46,767 bases of DNA, from NCBI RefSeq assembly GCF_051846915.1, contig NZ_JBPYCR010000023.1, positions 1 to 46,767 of the forward strand, given 5' to 3'. The position numbers and the translations under genes are program-made. Below are positions 35,811 to 44,430 of this stretch, piece after piece (the stretch's first letter is position 1; every line of letters begins with the position of its first letter). Origin of the DNA: JBPYCR01 sp051846915 (GTDB lineage Bacteria; Bacillota; Bacilli; Bacillales; Amphibacillaceae). The notes under the pieces are model-generated. The model ran no database searches. It was not told the origin of the DNA and worked only from the letters and a program-made list of their open reading frames with translations.

Positions 35811-37199
35811 TCACAAATTTCTTCGCGTTACTTTTTCGCCGTTGTAAGAAAATAAAACTTTCCGATCATCGACATATGTTTCCATATAAATCGTGCGTCC
35901 CCATAGCTGATATATATAACTGAGCACGTTTTCCAAATACGGGAGGTCGAGCTCGATGCCTTCATAGGCGTGAATTAAATACAGTCCACCATTTTTCAAG
36001 TAATCGCCGTTCTCTACGTAAATATATGGAAAGCCTCCGTTCACTCTTGCCGATACGAGCTGGTCACGAACATTTTCGTACTCTTTATCGGAAATACGGT
36101 AATCTCTTCCTTGTTTTTCGAATAAGTACATATCCTCTTGCCGAACTAAGTCTTTCGTTAAATAGTTTCGGATGAAGGAAATATCCGCTTCGAGTTCTCT
36201 CACTTCAAATATTTTTTCCTTACCGCTATTCGCTTTAATCCCTCTTTCCTTCATTTCTTTCGTCGGATTGTTATAACGTTCTTCAATATTTTCAAACATT
36301 TTTAAACCGAGGTAGTATGGGTTAATTTGAGTTTTTGATGGCTGAATGACACCTGCGTTTAATTTGGCAAACTCAACCGTTTCCCCTGCCGTTAAATCCA
36401 TTTCCCGCAAAATCCGCTGATGCCAGTAGGATGCCCAGCCTTCGTTCATGATTTTCGTTTCGAGCTGTGGCCAGAAATACAGCATTTCCTCCCGCATCAT
36501 CGTTAAAATATCGCGCTGCCAGTCGTCCAGCTCGCGGCTATGGTTCTCGATAAATAATAGCAAATCCTTTTCCGGTTGAGCAGGGACCTTTTTCTCCTTT
36601 TTTACCGGTTTGCTTTGCCTTTTGTCAGCATTATCCAAATCCCATAAATCATCATACGGGGTTGTTGCTTTTTGCAGTTGTTCTTCGCCATTTTCCGGAT
36701 ATTCCGATCGAATAATTGCTGGGTCAATATGCTCTTGAATTGACAATACCGCATCCAAAAACTTTTCCACTTCATCTTTTCCGTGAATCATCTCATAATG
36801 ACTTACCCGCTCGGCCGTTGCAGTCATGCTCTCAACCATATCACGCCGCGTGTTGGAAAAACGTACATTGTTTTTGAAAAAGTCACTGTGAGCGAGTACA
36901 TGGGCGATGATGAGCTTGTTCTGAATCAGGCTGTTCGTATCAAGCAAAAAGGCATAGCAAGGGTTAGAATTAATGACAAGTTCATAAATCTGGCTTAAGC
37001 CAAGATCATAGTGGAGCTTCATTTTGTGAAATTGCTTTCCAAAGCTCCAATGGGTGAAACGGGTCGGCATGCCATACGCGCCGAACGTATATATAATATC
37101 CGCAGGGCAAATTTCATAACGCATCGGATAAAAATCAAGTCCAAAGTCCGAAGCAATTTCCGTAATTTCATCAATGGCTCGTGTTAATTCTTTCTCCAA
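35811..37199 (-). CDS. spoVR: SpoVR-family protein
   Basis: The protein is 462 aa, the normal SpoVR length. Conserved stretches include FYPMRYEICPADIIYTFGAY, THWSFGKQF, YELVINSNPCYAFL, HVLAHSDFFKNN, NEGWASYWH, NPYYLGLKMF and RQEDMYLFEK. SpoVR in Bacillus is needed for normal spore cortex formation; the family is also the partner of PrkA/YeaG and YhbH/YeaH proteins in many bacteria. It starts at TTG 37199, with AAAGGAGGGG eight bases upstream. A divergent small gene begins 44 bp away. The prkA and yhbH genes lie a little upstream on the same strand. Confidence 0.96.
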   Translation of the reverse strand: MEKELTRAIDEITEIASDFGLDFYPMRYEICPADIIYTFGAYGMPTRFTHWSFGKQFHKMKLHYDLGLSQIYELVINSNPCYAFLLDTNSLIQNKLIIAHVLAHSDFFKNNVRFSNTRRDMVESMTATAERVSHYEMIHGKDEVEKFLDAVLSIQEHIDPAIIRSEYPENGEEQLQKATTPYDDLWDLDNADKRQSKPVKKEKKVPAQPEKDLLLFIENHSRELDDWQRDILTMMREEMLYFWPQLETKIMNEGWASYWHQRILREMDLTAGETVEFAKLNAGVIQPSKTQINPYYLGLKMFENIEERYNNPTKEMKERGIKANSGKEKIFEVRELEADISFIRNYLTKDLVRQEDMYLFEKQGRDYRISDKEYENVRDQLVSARVNGGFPYIYVENGDYLKNGGLYLIHAYEGIELDLPYLENVLSYIYQLWGRTIYMETYVDDRKVLFSYNGEKVTRRNL

Positions 37200-37243
37200 A
37201 AACGACCCCTCCTTTCTATAGTTTATGATGGAAGGAGTGAATC

Positions 37244-37717
37244 ATGAACAATAATACAGAGATTGGTTTTCATTTAACTTTCATTGTCCTTATGTATTTT
37301 TTAGTCATGTTGTTCTGTATGTTTTCCTCCATAAAGGAAACGTTAAATGATGGGAGGGATTTATACATGGATCATTTTTTATCAATAGAAGAATTTAATG
37401 ACCAATTAAGCAAATGGAATGGTAAACGGGTAAAAGTATCTAAGTTGGAAATGGATGATGTGGATGAAACAGTACTCGCGCTTGAGTATATTTCATATGA
37501 AAAGGATACACGGAGGCTGGATGATTATGAATCCATGTACACGTTGGAACTAAACGGCGCAGGTATGACCCAGACAGATAATGAGCGGAATGAACTGCAG
37601 CCGCTTCCATCATCTTTATATGAAATCCCGCTAGAAAACAACACGTTATACGAATTCGATGAATCGGAATTTATTATTAGCACGGACCGTGCGGTTTATA
37701 AAATTGTCCTTGCGTAA
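37244..37717 (+). CDS. Small hypothetical protein, possible N-terminal membrane anchor
   Basis: The long form is 157 aa and begins at ATG 37244 after GAAGGAGTG; residues about 8-30 form one membrane segment (FHLTFIVLMYFLVMLFCMF). A second ATG at 37367 has an equally good GGGAGG site eight bases upstream. It would give a 116-aa soluble form starting MDHFLSIEEFNDQLSKWNGK. The soluble part is acidic and beta-rich and I do not recognise it. The gene is divergent from spoVR (44 bp apart) and likely shares a promoter region with it. Confidence 0.65.
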   Translation: MNNNTEIGFHLTFIVLMYFLVMLFCMFSSIKETLNDGRDLYMDHFLSIEEFNDQLSKWNGKRVKVSKLEMDDVDETVLALEYISYEKDTRRLDDYESMYTLELNGAGMTQTDNERNELQPLPSSLYEIPLENNTLYEFDESEFIISTDRAVYKIVLA

Positions 37718-38102
37718 CGCGTGTTTACGGATATTTGGGATAACTGATATTTTAAAGAACAACGGAGATATATTTTTCCATGCAGCTTGCCCCCATTTCG
37801 TAATTAAAAACGAATGTAGGATTAGAGAGCTATTTGGCAAAAATTAAATGGAGAAAACATCCTTATTACTACATTCGTATAGAAGTGTAAAAAGGGGGCA
37901 TGATATTGAAAAAATTTGTGCATATTGTTCTGTGTATGTTGTTTTAGTTGTCTGGATTAAATGATAGAGGATATTGTGATGCAATTCCTGTTTGAAAAAT
38001 ACTAGACAGATGCATCAATACTGTGCAAATTCTGGTAAAGAACACCGGGAGTGATTTTTCGTGCTAACGAAAGTGAGTGAGAATGGCTGTGGCGTTTTCT
38101 TG
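37718..38102. other. Intergenic region before the 52-bp array
   Basis: There is no supported gene. A good ribosome binding site (AAGGGGGC, about 37892) precedes an ATG at 37901-37903 that runs only 15 codons (MILKKFVHIVLCMLF) before TAG. It looks like the start of a signal peptide from a lost exported protein. Confidence 0.35.
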
Positions 38103-38414
38103 CGTGACCGGAATTCATGCAAGCACTCTTGTTCGGGCACGAGGCAAGTTGCAGCTTGACCGAAATTCGTCAGAGTATTCCTTTTGAGGCACGAGGCGAT
38201 CCTCAGCGTAACCCAAATCCGTGCAAACAATCCGTTTGGGGTACTCGGCACGTTCCATCGTGACCGAAATTCATCAAAACACTCCACTTGAGGCACGAGG
38301 CGATCCTCAGCGTGACCGAAATCCGTGCAAACAATCCATTTGTGGTACGTGGCACGTTCCAGCATGATCGAAATTCACCAAAGCACTCCATTTGGGGCAC
38401 GCGGCGATCCCCAG
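38103..38414. repeat. Tandem repeat, six 52-bp units
   Basis: Six contiguous units of exactly 52 bases begin at 38103, 38155, 38207, 38259, 38311 and 38363. The unit is roughly CGTGACCGAAATYCRTSAAA, then a variable CACTCC/AATCC, then GGCACGAGGCGATCCTCAG. Two subtypes partly alternate: one ending GGCGATCCTCAG (units 2, 4 and 6) and one ending GGCACGTTCCAG/T (units 3 and 5). A degraded partial unit may precede the first. There are no spacers, so it is not CRISPR, and 52 is not a multiple of three, so it is not a coding repeat. It fills the space between yhbH and the small divergent gene. Confidence 0.9.
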
Positions 38415-38546
38415 CGTCCAAAATTAAAGCTTACATCCGCTATAAGACAGAAGCGAAGCCCCCTAAAAAAAGACCGTAAACAAAGCATCGCCATGGCTGG
38501 GGTGCCACAGCGTGCCCATCTAAATATTTTATGTAGTAAGGAAGTG

Positions 38547-39707
38547 TTACACTTCCCTACTTGCGCTAAAGAACTCCTTCATCGCATGGTAAACGTCATT
38601 TTTATTTTTTAATATATAATTTTTGAATTTCGGGTTATCGATTCGCTTGTAGGCGTTCATTAAGGTGGAGTAGCGACTGAACACATTCACTTCTCCATAG
38701 CCGAACATATTGGAAACATCCATGATGTCATGCACAAGCTTTAAGCATTTCGGGTTATCGGATGTTAGATTATCGCCATCGGAAAAATGAAATGGGTAAA
38801 TATTGTAACGATTCGGGCTGTATTTTTCTCCGATCAGTTCCAATGCCTTATAATAAACGGATGAACATATCGTCCCACCGCTTTCGCCCTTTGAAAAGAA
38901 GGCTTCTTCACTGACCACCTTTGCTTCAGTATGATGGGCAATGAAAACAATTTCGACGGTATCGTATTTTGTTCGTAAAAATCGAGTCATCCAGAAAAAG
39001 AAGCTGCGGGCCATATATTTCTCGAAGCTCCCCATGGAGCCGCTTGTGTCCATCATGGCCAAGACTACTGCTTCGGATTCAGGTTTTGTGACGTCATTCC
39101 ACGTTTTAAAACGTAAATCATCCTGCTGAATTGGAGCAATCGACGGACTTCCTTTTGTCGCATTTCTTTTTAAAGCCGTTAAAATAGTTCTTTTTTTATC
39201 GACGTTGCCCATTAAACCTTTTTTGCGAACATCATTAAACTCAATTTTTTCGGTTGTCAGTTCAGCTTTTTCTTTTTGTTCGAGATTTGGCAGTTCAAGA
39301 TCTTGAAATAGCACTTCTTCAATTTCGGCGAGCGATACTTCGGCTTCATAATAATCAACACCCGGCTGGTCACCTGCTTTTTTCCCTTTCCCTGGACCAG
39401 CTCCTTGCTTGCCCTGTCCGTCACGGGCAACAATATCGCCTACCTTGCTGTCACCATCACCTTGACCGACGTGTTTCGTTTTATCGTAATTATAGCGGAT
39501 TTTATATTCGTCAAGGGACCGAATCGGAATTTTAATAATCTCTTTTCCATCAGAAGCGATAATGCTTTCTTCACTAATTAAATCAGATAAATTGTCTCTG
39601 ATCGCCTCTTTAACTTTATCCATATGCCTTTTTTGATCTTGCTGGCCTTTTCGATGGAGGGACCAGTTTTCCTTGGAGACGACAAAGTTTTCTTTTCCGG
39701 CTTGCAT
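38547..39707 (-). CDS. yhbH: YhbH sporulation protein (YeaH/UPF0229 family)
   Basis: The protein is 386 aa. It has an N-terminal basic region (SKENWSLHRKGQQDQKRHMD), a Gly/Lys-rich linker (VARDGQGKQGAGPGKGKKAG) and a von Willebrand A-like domain with the MIDAS motif MMDTSGSMGSFEK. The conserved ESGGTICSSVYYKALELI and HFSDGDNL stretches follow. It is the usual partner of PrkA; in Bacillus it is a sporulation-stage gene, and the VWA fold suggests an adaptor or co-chaperone role. ATG 39707 has GGGAGGGAG upstream. It lies 130 bp after prkA on the same strand, probably co-transcribed. Confidence 0.97.
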   Translation of the reverse strand: MQAGKENFVVSKENWSLHRKGQQDQKRHMDKVKEAIRDNLSDLISEESIIASDGKEIIKIPIRSLDEYKIRYNYDKTKHVGQGDGDSKVGDIVARDGQGKQGAGPGKGKKAGDQPGVDYYEAEVSLAEIEEVLFQDLELPNLEQKEKAELTTEKIEFNDVRKKGLMGNVDKKRTILTALKRNATKGSPSIAPIQQDDLRFKTWNDVTKPESEAVVLAMMDTSGSMGSFEKYMARSFFFWMTRFLRTKYDTVEIVFIAHHTEAKVVSEEAFFSKGESGGTICSSVYYKALELIGEKYSPNRYNIYPFHFSDGDNLTSDNPKCLKLVHDIMDVSNMFGYGEVNVFSRYSTLMNAYKRIDNPKFKNYILKNKNDVYHAMKEFFSASREV

Positions 39708-39836
39708 CCCATCTCCCTCCCTATTTAAGGTGAATCGTGTATTACTTTATTGTATGCACCGTTTGCCTGTTCGTACTTCCTTTTTTGGCTTGGCAGACGG
39801 TGCAATGAGTACAGCTACATAATTCCAAAAACAAAA

Positions 39837-41732
39837 CTAGCGGTTGAGCAGGCTGCCGACATAGCGCAGCAGTTCATTGGCGGAAATCGAGTTATAACCA
39901 TGTTCATCAATCAGTCTGGCAATAACCTCATTAATTTTCTTCAATTGGGATTCATCCGGCGTTTTCGATGTCGTCGTTATTTTCACGACATCCTTTAAAT
40001 CGGCAAAAAGCTTCTTCTGGATGGCCTCTTGCAAACGTTCATGCGAGTGATAGTCAAATGTTTTTCCTTTTCTGGCATAAGCGGAAATACGAATGAGTAT
40101 CTCCTCTCGAAATGCTTTCTTCGCGTTTTCCGAAATACCGATTTGTTCCTCAATCGAGCGCATCAATTTTTCATCGGGATTCATTTCTTCTCCTGTTAAC
40201 GGATCACGGAGCTTGTTTTTATTGCAAAATGCTTCCACATTGTCCAAATAGTTATCCATTAACGTTATCGCTGACTCCTCATACGAGTAAACAAATGCTT
40301 TTTGCACTTCTTTTTTGGCCATTTCATCGTATTCTTTACGGGCGATGGAAATATAGTCTAAAAAGTCTTCTCGGTCCTCATTGGAAATGGATGGGTGTTG
40401 ATCCAAGCCTTCCTTCAATGACCTTAATACATCCAATGCATTGATTGCCGGCACATCTTTCCGGATGATGGCTGAAGAAATGCGGTTGATCACATACCTT
40501 GGATCAATACCGCTCAAGCCTTCATCGGTATATTCATTTTTTAGTTCATCCATATCAATTTGGTTTAAACCTTCGACATTTTCTCCATCATACAAACGCA
40601 TTTTTTTCACGAGGTCGATCCCTTGTTTTTTCGAATCCTTTAATCTTGTTAAAATGGAAAAGATGGCAGCAACTCGCAATGCATGTGGAGCTACGTGGAC
40701 ATGGGCGATATCGCTTTGCTTAATCATTTTTTGGTAAATACGTTCCTCTTCACTTACTTTTAAGTTGTACGGAATTGGCATAACGATAATCCGCGAATGT
40801 AGTGCTTCGTTCTTTTTATTAGAGATAAACGATCGATATTCCGCTTCATTCGTATGGGCAACAATTAAAGAATCTGCACTAATTAACGCAAAACGACCTG
40901 CTTTAAAATTGCCCTCCTGGGTTAATGACAACAGGTGCCATAAAAACTTTTCATCACACTTCAGCATCTCCTGAAATTCCATCATGCCACGATTGGCCTT
41001 ATTCAGTTCCCCATCAAATCGGTATGCACGCGGATCGGATTCGGATCCATATTCGGCAATCGTCGAAAAATCGATGCTCCCGGTCAAATCGGCAATATCC
41101 TGTGATTTCGGATCCGATGGGCTGAATGTACCAATACCAACGCGTTTATCTTCGGAAAAGAAAATGCGCTCCACCTTGACATCCTCAATTTGTCCGCCAT
41201 ATTCCTTCTCGAGTCGCATCAAATTCAACGGGGATAAGCTGCCTTCCACACGGATGCCGTACTTTTCATAAAATTCCTCTCGCAGTTCTTTCGGAATCAA
41301 ATGCAATGGATCTTCATGCATCGGACAGCCTTTAATGGCATACACTGCCCCTTCATCAGTGCGCGAATATCTTTCCAGACCGCGTTTCAGCATTGTAACA
41401 ATGGTAGATTTTCCTCCACTTACCGGCCCCATCAAAAGTAAAATACGCTTCCGAACATCAAGACGCCGTGCCGCTGGATGGAGATATTCCTCCACAAGCT
41501 TTTCAATCGCATCCTCCAAGCCAAATATTTCACTGCCAAAAAACTCGTACTTCCTTTGATCATTTTCCTCCCGCAAGCCAGCATATTTGATCATATTATA
41601 AACACGTGAATGGGAGGTTTGAGCTACTTCAGGGCGCTCCTTTACAATTTCCAAATAATCGGCAAACGTTCCTTCCCACATCAGCTTTTTCTCTTCTTCT
41701 CTATGACGCTTTAACTTGTTTAAAATATCCAT
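39837..41732 (-). CDS. prkA: PrkA serine protein kinase / AAA+ ATPase
   Basis: The protein is 631 aa and very similar to Bacillus PrkA. It contains an AAA+ domain with Walker A GPVSGGKST near residue 105, the ERIFFSEDKRVGIGTFSPSD region, sensor motifs around LLSLTQEGNFKAGRFALISA, and a C-terminal kinase-like domain with NPDEKLMRSIEEQIGISENA and EELL-type end NELLRYVGSLLNR. PrkA is expressed in sporulation and stress and has been described as a kinase and as an AAA+ protease-like protein. ATG 41732 (MDILNKLKRHREEEKK) is chosen because GGAGGG precedes it and it matches family N-termini; the frame is open 21 codons further. It heads the prkA-yhbH unit. Confidence 0.97.
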   Translation of the reverse strand: MDILNKLKRHREEEKKLMWEGTFADYLEIVKERPEVAQTSHSRVYNMIKYAGLREENDQRKYEFFGSEIFGLEDAIEKLVEEYLHPAARRLDVRKRILLLMGPVSGGKSTIVTMLKRGLERYSRTDEGAVYAIKGCPMHEDPLHLIPKELREEFYEKYGIRVEGSLSPLNLMRLEKEYGGQIEDVKVERIFFSEDKRVGIGTFSPSDPKSQDIADLTGSIDFSTIAEYGSESDPRAYRFDGELNKANRGMMEFQEMLKCDEKFLWHLLSLTQEGNFKAGRFALISADSLIVAHTNEAEYRSFISNKKNEALHSRIIVMPIPYNLKVSEEERIYQKMIKQSDIAHVHVAPHALRVAAIFSILTRLKDSKKQGIDLVKKMRLYDGENVEGLNQIDMDELKNEYTDEGLSGIDPRYVINRISSAIIRKDVPAINALDVLRSLKEGLDQHPSISNEDREDFLDYISIARKEYDEMAKKEVQKAFVYSYEESAITLMDNYLDNVEAFCNKNKLRDPLTGEEMNPDEKLMRSIEEQIGISENAKKAFREEILIRISAYARKGKTFDYHSHERLQEAIQKKLFADLKDVVKITTTSKTPDESQLKKINEVIARLIDEHGYNSISANELLRYVGSLLNR

Positions 41733-41916
41733 TGTTTCCCTCCATCTATATCTGAGGTTTATACAGCTTATGCGTACAGGGCACTTGTCATGCACGGAAC
41801 TTTTTTAGAACAGTATTGTTAAGAAAGTTTTGTTGATCAGCAAGCGCGGTTTATAAAAGCTTCTCTGGCCGAATACAATGGGATGATGTATTATTCTTTT
41901 TTGTCTACCAATAAGA

Positions 41917-42062
41917 AAAGCACAAGCGCCCTGCCTAGAATCGTAGCGACTGGACTGAAGCAACTAAGATAAAGGAATCACGATGAGCACCGCGAATCGA
42001 TGATGACTTATTGCAAGGCGCTGCAGGAAGTCGCCTAGTTTCTGGGCGCTTAAGCTAGACAG
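41917..42062. repeat. Dispersed hairpin repeat, copy 3 (short form)
   Basis: It starts AAAAGCACAAGCGCCCTG and ends CTAGACAG. It retains the outer stem (GCGCCC..CTAGAA against TTTCTGGGCGC) and the CACGATGAGCACCGCGAATC segment of copy 1. It lacks the central CACCCAAGGGCATAAGGGCG section. Confidence 0.85.
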
Positions 42063-42097
42063 CTATGCACAAAATTATATACATTCTTATCTTTTAA

Positions 42098-42300
42098 GAA
42101 AAGCACAAGCGACCCCCAAAGGCTAAAAAGCGCAACATTCTGGGACTGCACTTAAATGCTCTTCCCACCAAGAGATTTGTTGCAACGCCTGGGACTGCGC
42201 GTGAATGCTCGTCCCATCGGAAAAATTTGCACTAGAACATCCTGGGACTGTAGCTACGCTTTCTTCCCACCGAAAACATTTGTACGTCGAATCTAGACAG
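42098..42300. repeat. Dispersed hairpin repeat, copy 4 with three tandem modules
   Basis: Its ends match the family (AAAAGCACAAGCG at 42098, CTAGACAG at 42293-42300). The interior consists of three related modules of about 50 bases, each starting CTGGGACTG and containing TCCCAYC then an AAAA/TTTG stretch. In the second, TGGGAC pairs with GTCCCA. The TGCACTAGAACATCCTG and TGTACGTCGA segments are shared with copy 2. It follows copy 3 after 35 bases. Confidence 0.8.
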
Positions 42301-42332
42301 CTATGCGCAAAAATTTATGCTTTCTTACCAAT

Positions 42333-42368
42333 GAAAAAGCTGCTGAAGTTTACCTCAGCAGCTTTTTC
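42333..42368. terminator. Rho-independent terminator after the lipoprotein genes
   Basis: GAAAAAGCTGCTGA (42333-42346) pairs perfectly with TCAGCAGCTTTTTC (42355-42368) around an 8-base loop. On the minus strand the stem ends in TTTTTC. It lies just beyond the stop of the third lipoprotein gene and probably ends transcription of all three. The symmetric A/T ends could make it work in both directions. Confidence 0.9.
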
Positions 42369-42371
42369 CAT

Positions 42372-43232
42372 TTATTCGTGTTCATAATCGATGATTGCCT
42401 CGACATGGAGGTTGTCATTGGATGTTTCGACGAGTGATCCTACCAGTTTTTCTCCGTTTGATCCATAATTCTCCTTAATCGATTCCCATTGGGATGACGG
42501 CTTAAAAATAATAGTAAAATACGGATCCTCTGAATATTTATACTCAATTTTTAAATCAAATGTACCGTCCGGGTTCACCCTCGTTTCGTCTGTGACCCCC
42601 CAGCGATCAGAATAATAGCCGGAAATTTTGCTTCCTTCTAGAAGATTTGATTTCCCTTTTACATAAAAGTATTCGTCATCTTCTGTAATCTCCTCAACTT
42701 CAATTCGTACACGCGGGTCCCCGTAATCGTCCGGTTTTTCATTCCAATCCGGTTCGGAAAATGCGTATGTATCTTCTTCGGAATCAGCCGGCAAATCTAA
42801 GCGGACAACCGCCTTTTTTTGCGGTTCTCCCCATTGCTCATCCTGTAATACGTATGGGCCTTTTAGTTCGTTCCCGCCTTCACCGTAATGCTCGACTATT
42901 TCTTCCTCCTGCACTTGATCTGCGAACCCAAAAGTGACGACGACTTCTGCATCTCCATATTGATGATGATCCATTTCCATTTTGAACCTGCCTTTATCAT
43001 CAACCAGTTCCGTTACATCGGCAAATACTTCTTCGCCGTCATCCACATATAAAACACCGTGGACACGAGACCCAGGCAGCAGGTTGCTTTCACCAGCAAT
43101 AACAATTTTATCCTCTTTTTCTTTTACTTCTCCGCCCATGTATACTTTCGGGTCTCCAAGATCGGCCCCGCAAGCTGTGAGAATGAACATCGTACTTACG
43201 AGCATGACGAAGAACATCAACGTTTGTTTCAA
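42372..43232 (-). CDS. Lipoprotein with two copies of an unrecognised domain (third of three)
   Basis: The product is 286 aa, with lipobox ILTAC (Cys21). Two tandem copies of the same domain follow: one from GDPKVYMGGEV with GESNLLPGSRV and HYGEGGNELKGPYV, one from GDPRVRIEVEE with GKSNLLEGSKI and NYGSNGEKLVGSLV. The common pattern is GDxxV, GxSNLLxGSxV, DGxFxM, xYGxxGxxLxG, which looks like a secreted beta-sandwich. It has neither the long acidic linker nor the OmpA domain of its neighbours. The start is TTG 43232 with AGGAAGG upstream. It is outermost in a tandem array of three paralogues, followed by a strong terminator. Confidence 0.85.
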   Translation of the reverse strand: MKQTLMFFVMLVSTMFILTACGADLGDPKVYMGGEVKEKEDKIVIAGESNLLPGSRVHGVLYVDDGEEVFADVTELVDDKGRFKMEMDHHQYGDAEVVVTFGFADQVQEEEIVEHYGEGGNELKGPYVLQDEQWGEPQKKAVVRLDLPADSEEDTYAFSEPDWNEKPDDYGDPRVRIEVEEITEDDEYFYVKGKSNLLEGSKISGYYSDRWGVTDETRVNPDGTFDLKIEYKYSEDPYFTIIFKPSSQWESIKENYGSNGEKLVGSLVETSNDNLHVEAIIDYEHE

Positions 43233-43262
43233 CGACCTACCTTCCTCTCTGTTAACTGCTGC

Positions 43263-44354
43263 TTACTCTTCTTTTTTAGGATCTTCTTCCTGATCAGCTT
43301 CATCGTCCGGATTTTCCTTTTCATCTTTCGTATTTTCTTCATTTTCTTCTGGTGCTTGCTCCTCGTCAACTCCTGTTGATGAGGCATCTGCACCATCTTC
43401 CTCAAAGCTGCCGTCCCATGGAATGCGCTTTTCAATAAACTGTTTATCCGTGCTGTATTTATTGTTTACGACAAGGTCACCAACGAGCTTTTGTCCTTTT
43501 TTCCCATAGGCTTCTTCAATTTCGTTCCACTGGTAGCCATAAGGCTCGAACGTGATGACAATATCTTTATCCTCCAGATACTCGTAATCAAATTTAAAAT
43601 CAAAAGATCCGTCAGGCTTGACTTGGGTCTTATCCTTGTTATATCTATACTCTACTTTAATCTCACTACCTTCCATAATGTTGCTTCGCCCGTGAAGGTA
43701 GAAAAATTCCCCGTCTTCTGTAAGCTCTTCTACTTCAATCCAAATCCTCGGATCACCATAATCATCCGGCAAATCGTACCAATCCGGTGCCTGAATCGCT
43801 AAGTTTGTTGTTTCGCCCGGTACGTAATCTATTTTTGCTTCGGCCTTTTTCAATATTCCTTCATACTCTTCATGCTTGTAAATAAACGGTCCTTCCAATT
43901 TTTGTCCTTTTTCTCCGTAATGCCTCTTTATCTCATCATCTTGCACGGTATTAAAATCAAATCGTACAATAATTTCCGCTTCACCGTACTCGTGATGTTC
44001 CAGTTCCATGTGGAAAGATCCATCTTCCTGAACAAGTTCAGTTGTATCCGAGAAAACCTCTTTTTCTCCCTCTGTCACGACGACGACCTCACCAACCAAT
44101 CGGGATCCCGGTAATAGATTACTTTTTCCTTCAATGACAAACGTATTGTCCTGTTCCGTAACTTCACCATCAAGTTGAACTTCATAGTCTCCTAGTTCGG
44201 CTTCTTTCTCTTCCGTTACCGGTTCTTCCTCGGCTTCGGCAGCTGCTTCGTTCGCTTCACCTTCATTTGTTTTTTCATCTTCATTTTGTCCGCAAGCGCC
44301 GAGCAGCATGACAATGAATATCATACTGATCAGCCCAAATAATTTTTTTCGCAT
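43263..44354 (-). CDS. Lipoprotein with two copies of the same domain and an acidic tail (second of three)
   Basis: The product is 363 aa, with lipobox LLGAC (Cys21) then a Glu-rich linker. Domain copy one runs from GDYEVQLDGEV (GKSNLLPGSRL, HYGEKGQKLEGPFI) and copy two from GDPRIWIEVEE (GRSNIMEGSEI, AYGKKGQKLVGDLV). A C-terminal tail of about 50 residues is almost wholly Asp/Glu/Asn/Lys (EENEENTKDEKENPDDEADQ). Such tails are common on the surface of halophilic Firmicutes or act as flexible spacers. The ATG at 44354 follows GAAGGAGTG. It lies 30 bases before the third lipoprotein gene and 76 after the OmpA-type gene, so an operon is likely. Confidence 0.85.
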   Translation of the reverse strand: MRKKLFGLISMIFIVMLLGACGQNEDEKTNEGEANEAAAEAEEEPVTEEKEAELGDYEVQLDGEVTEQDNTFVIEGKSNLLPGSRLVGEVVVVTEGEKEVFSDTTELVQEDGSFHMELEHHEYGEAEIIVRFDFNTVQDDEIKRHYGEKGQKLEGPFIYKHEEYEGILKKAEAKIDYVPGETTNLAIQAPDWYDLPDDYGDPRIWIEVEELTEDGEFFYLHGRSNIMEGSEIKVEYRYNKDKTQVKPDGSFDFKFDYEYLEDKDIVITFEPYGYQWNEIEEAYGKKGQKLVGDLVVNNKYSTDKQFIEKRIPWDGSFEEDGADASSTGVDEEQAPEENEENTKDEKENPDDEADQEEDPKKEE

Positions 44355-44430
44355 CGTTTATACACTCCTTCTTTTAAAGGTCATTCAAAAGTCCGGTAAA
44401 AATGGCTTCGATCTTCTCTTTCACGAGCTT

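Noticed and set aside
37901..37948. 15-codon frame MILKKFVHIVLCMLF
   Set aside because: It has a good ribosome binding site but ends after a signal-peptide-like stretch; treated as a relic.
38103..38414. CRISPR array
   Set aside because: The 52-bp units abut with no unique spacers and no cas genes are near. The same applies to the 41-bp array.
38015..38479. Several overlapping frames (for example MLERATYHKWIVCTDFGHAE)
   Set aside because: They are created by the 52-bp tandem array; no ribosome binding site and no conserved frame between units.
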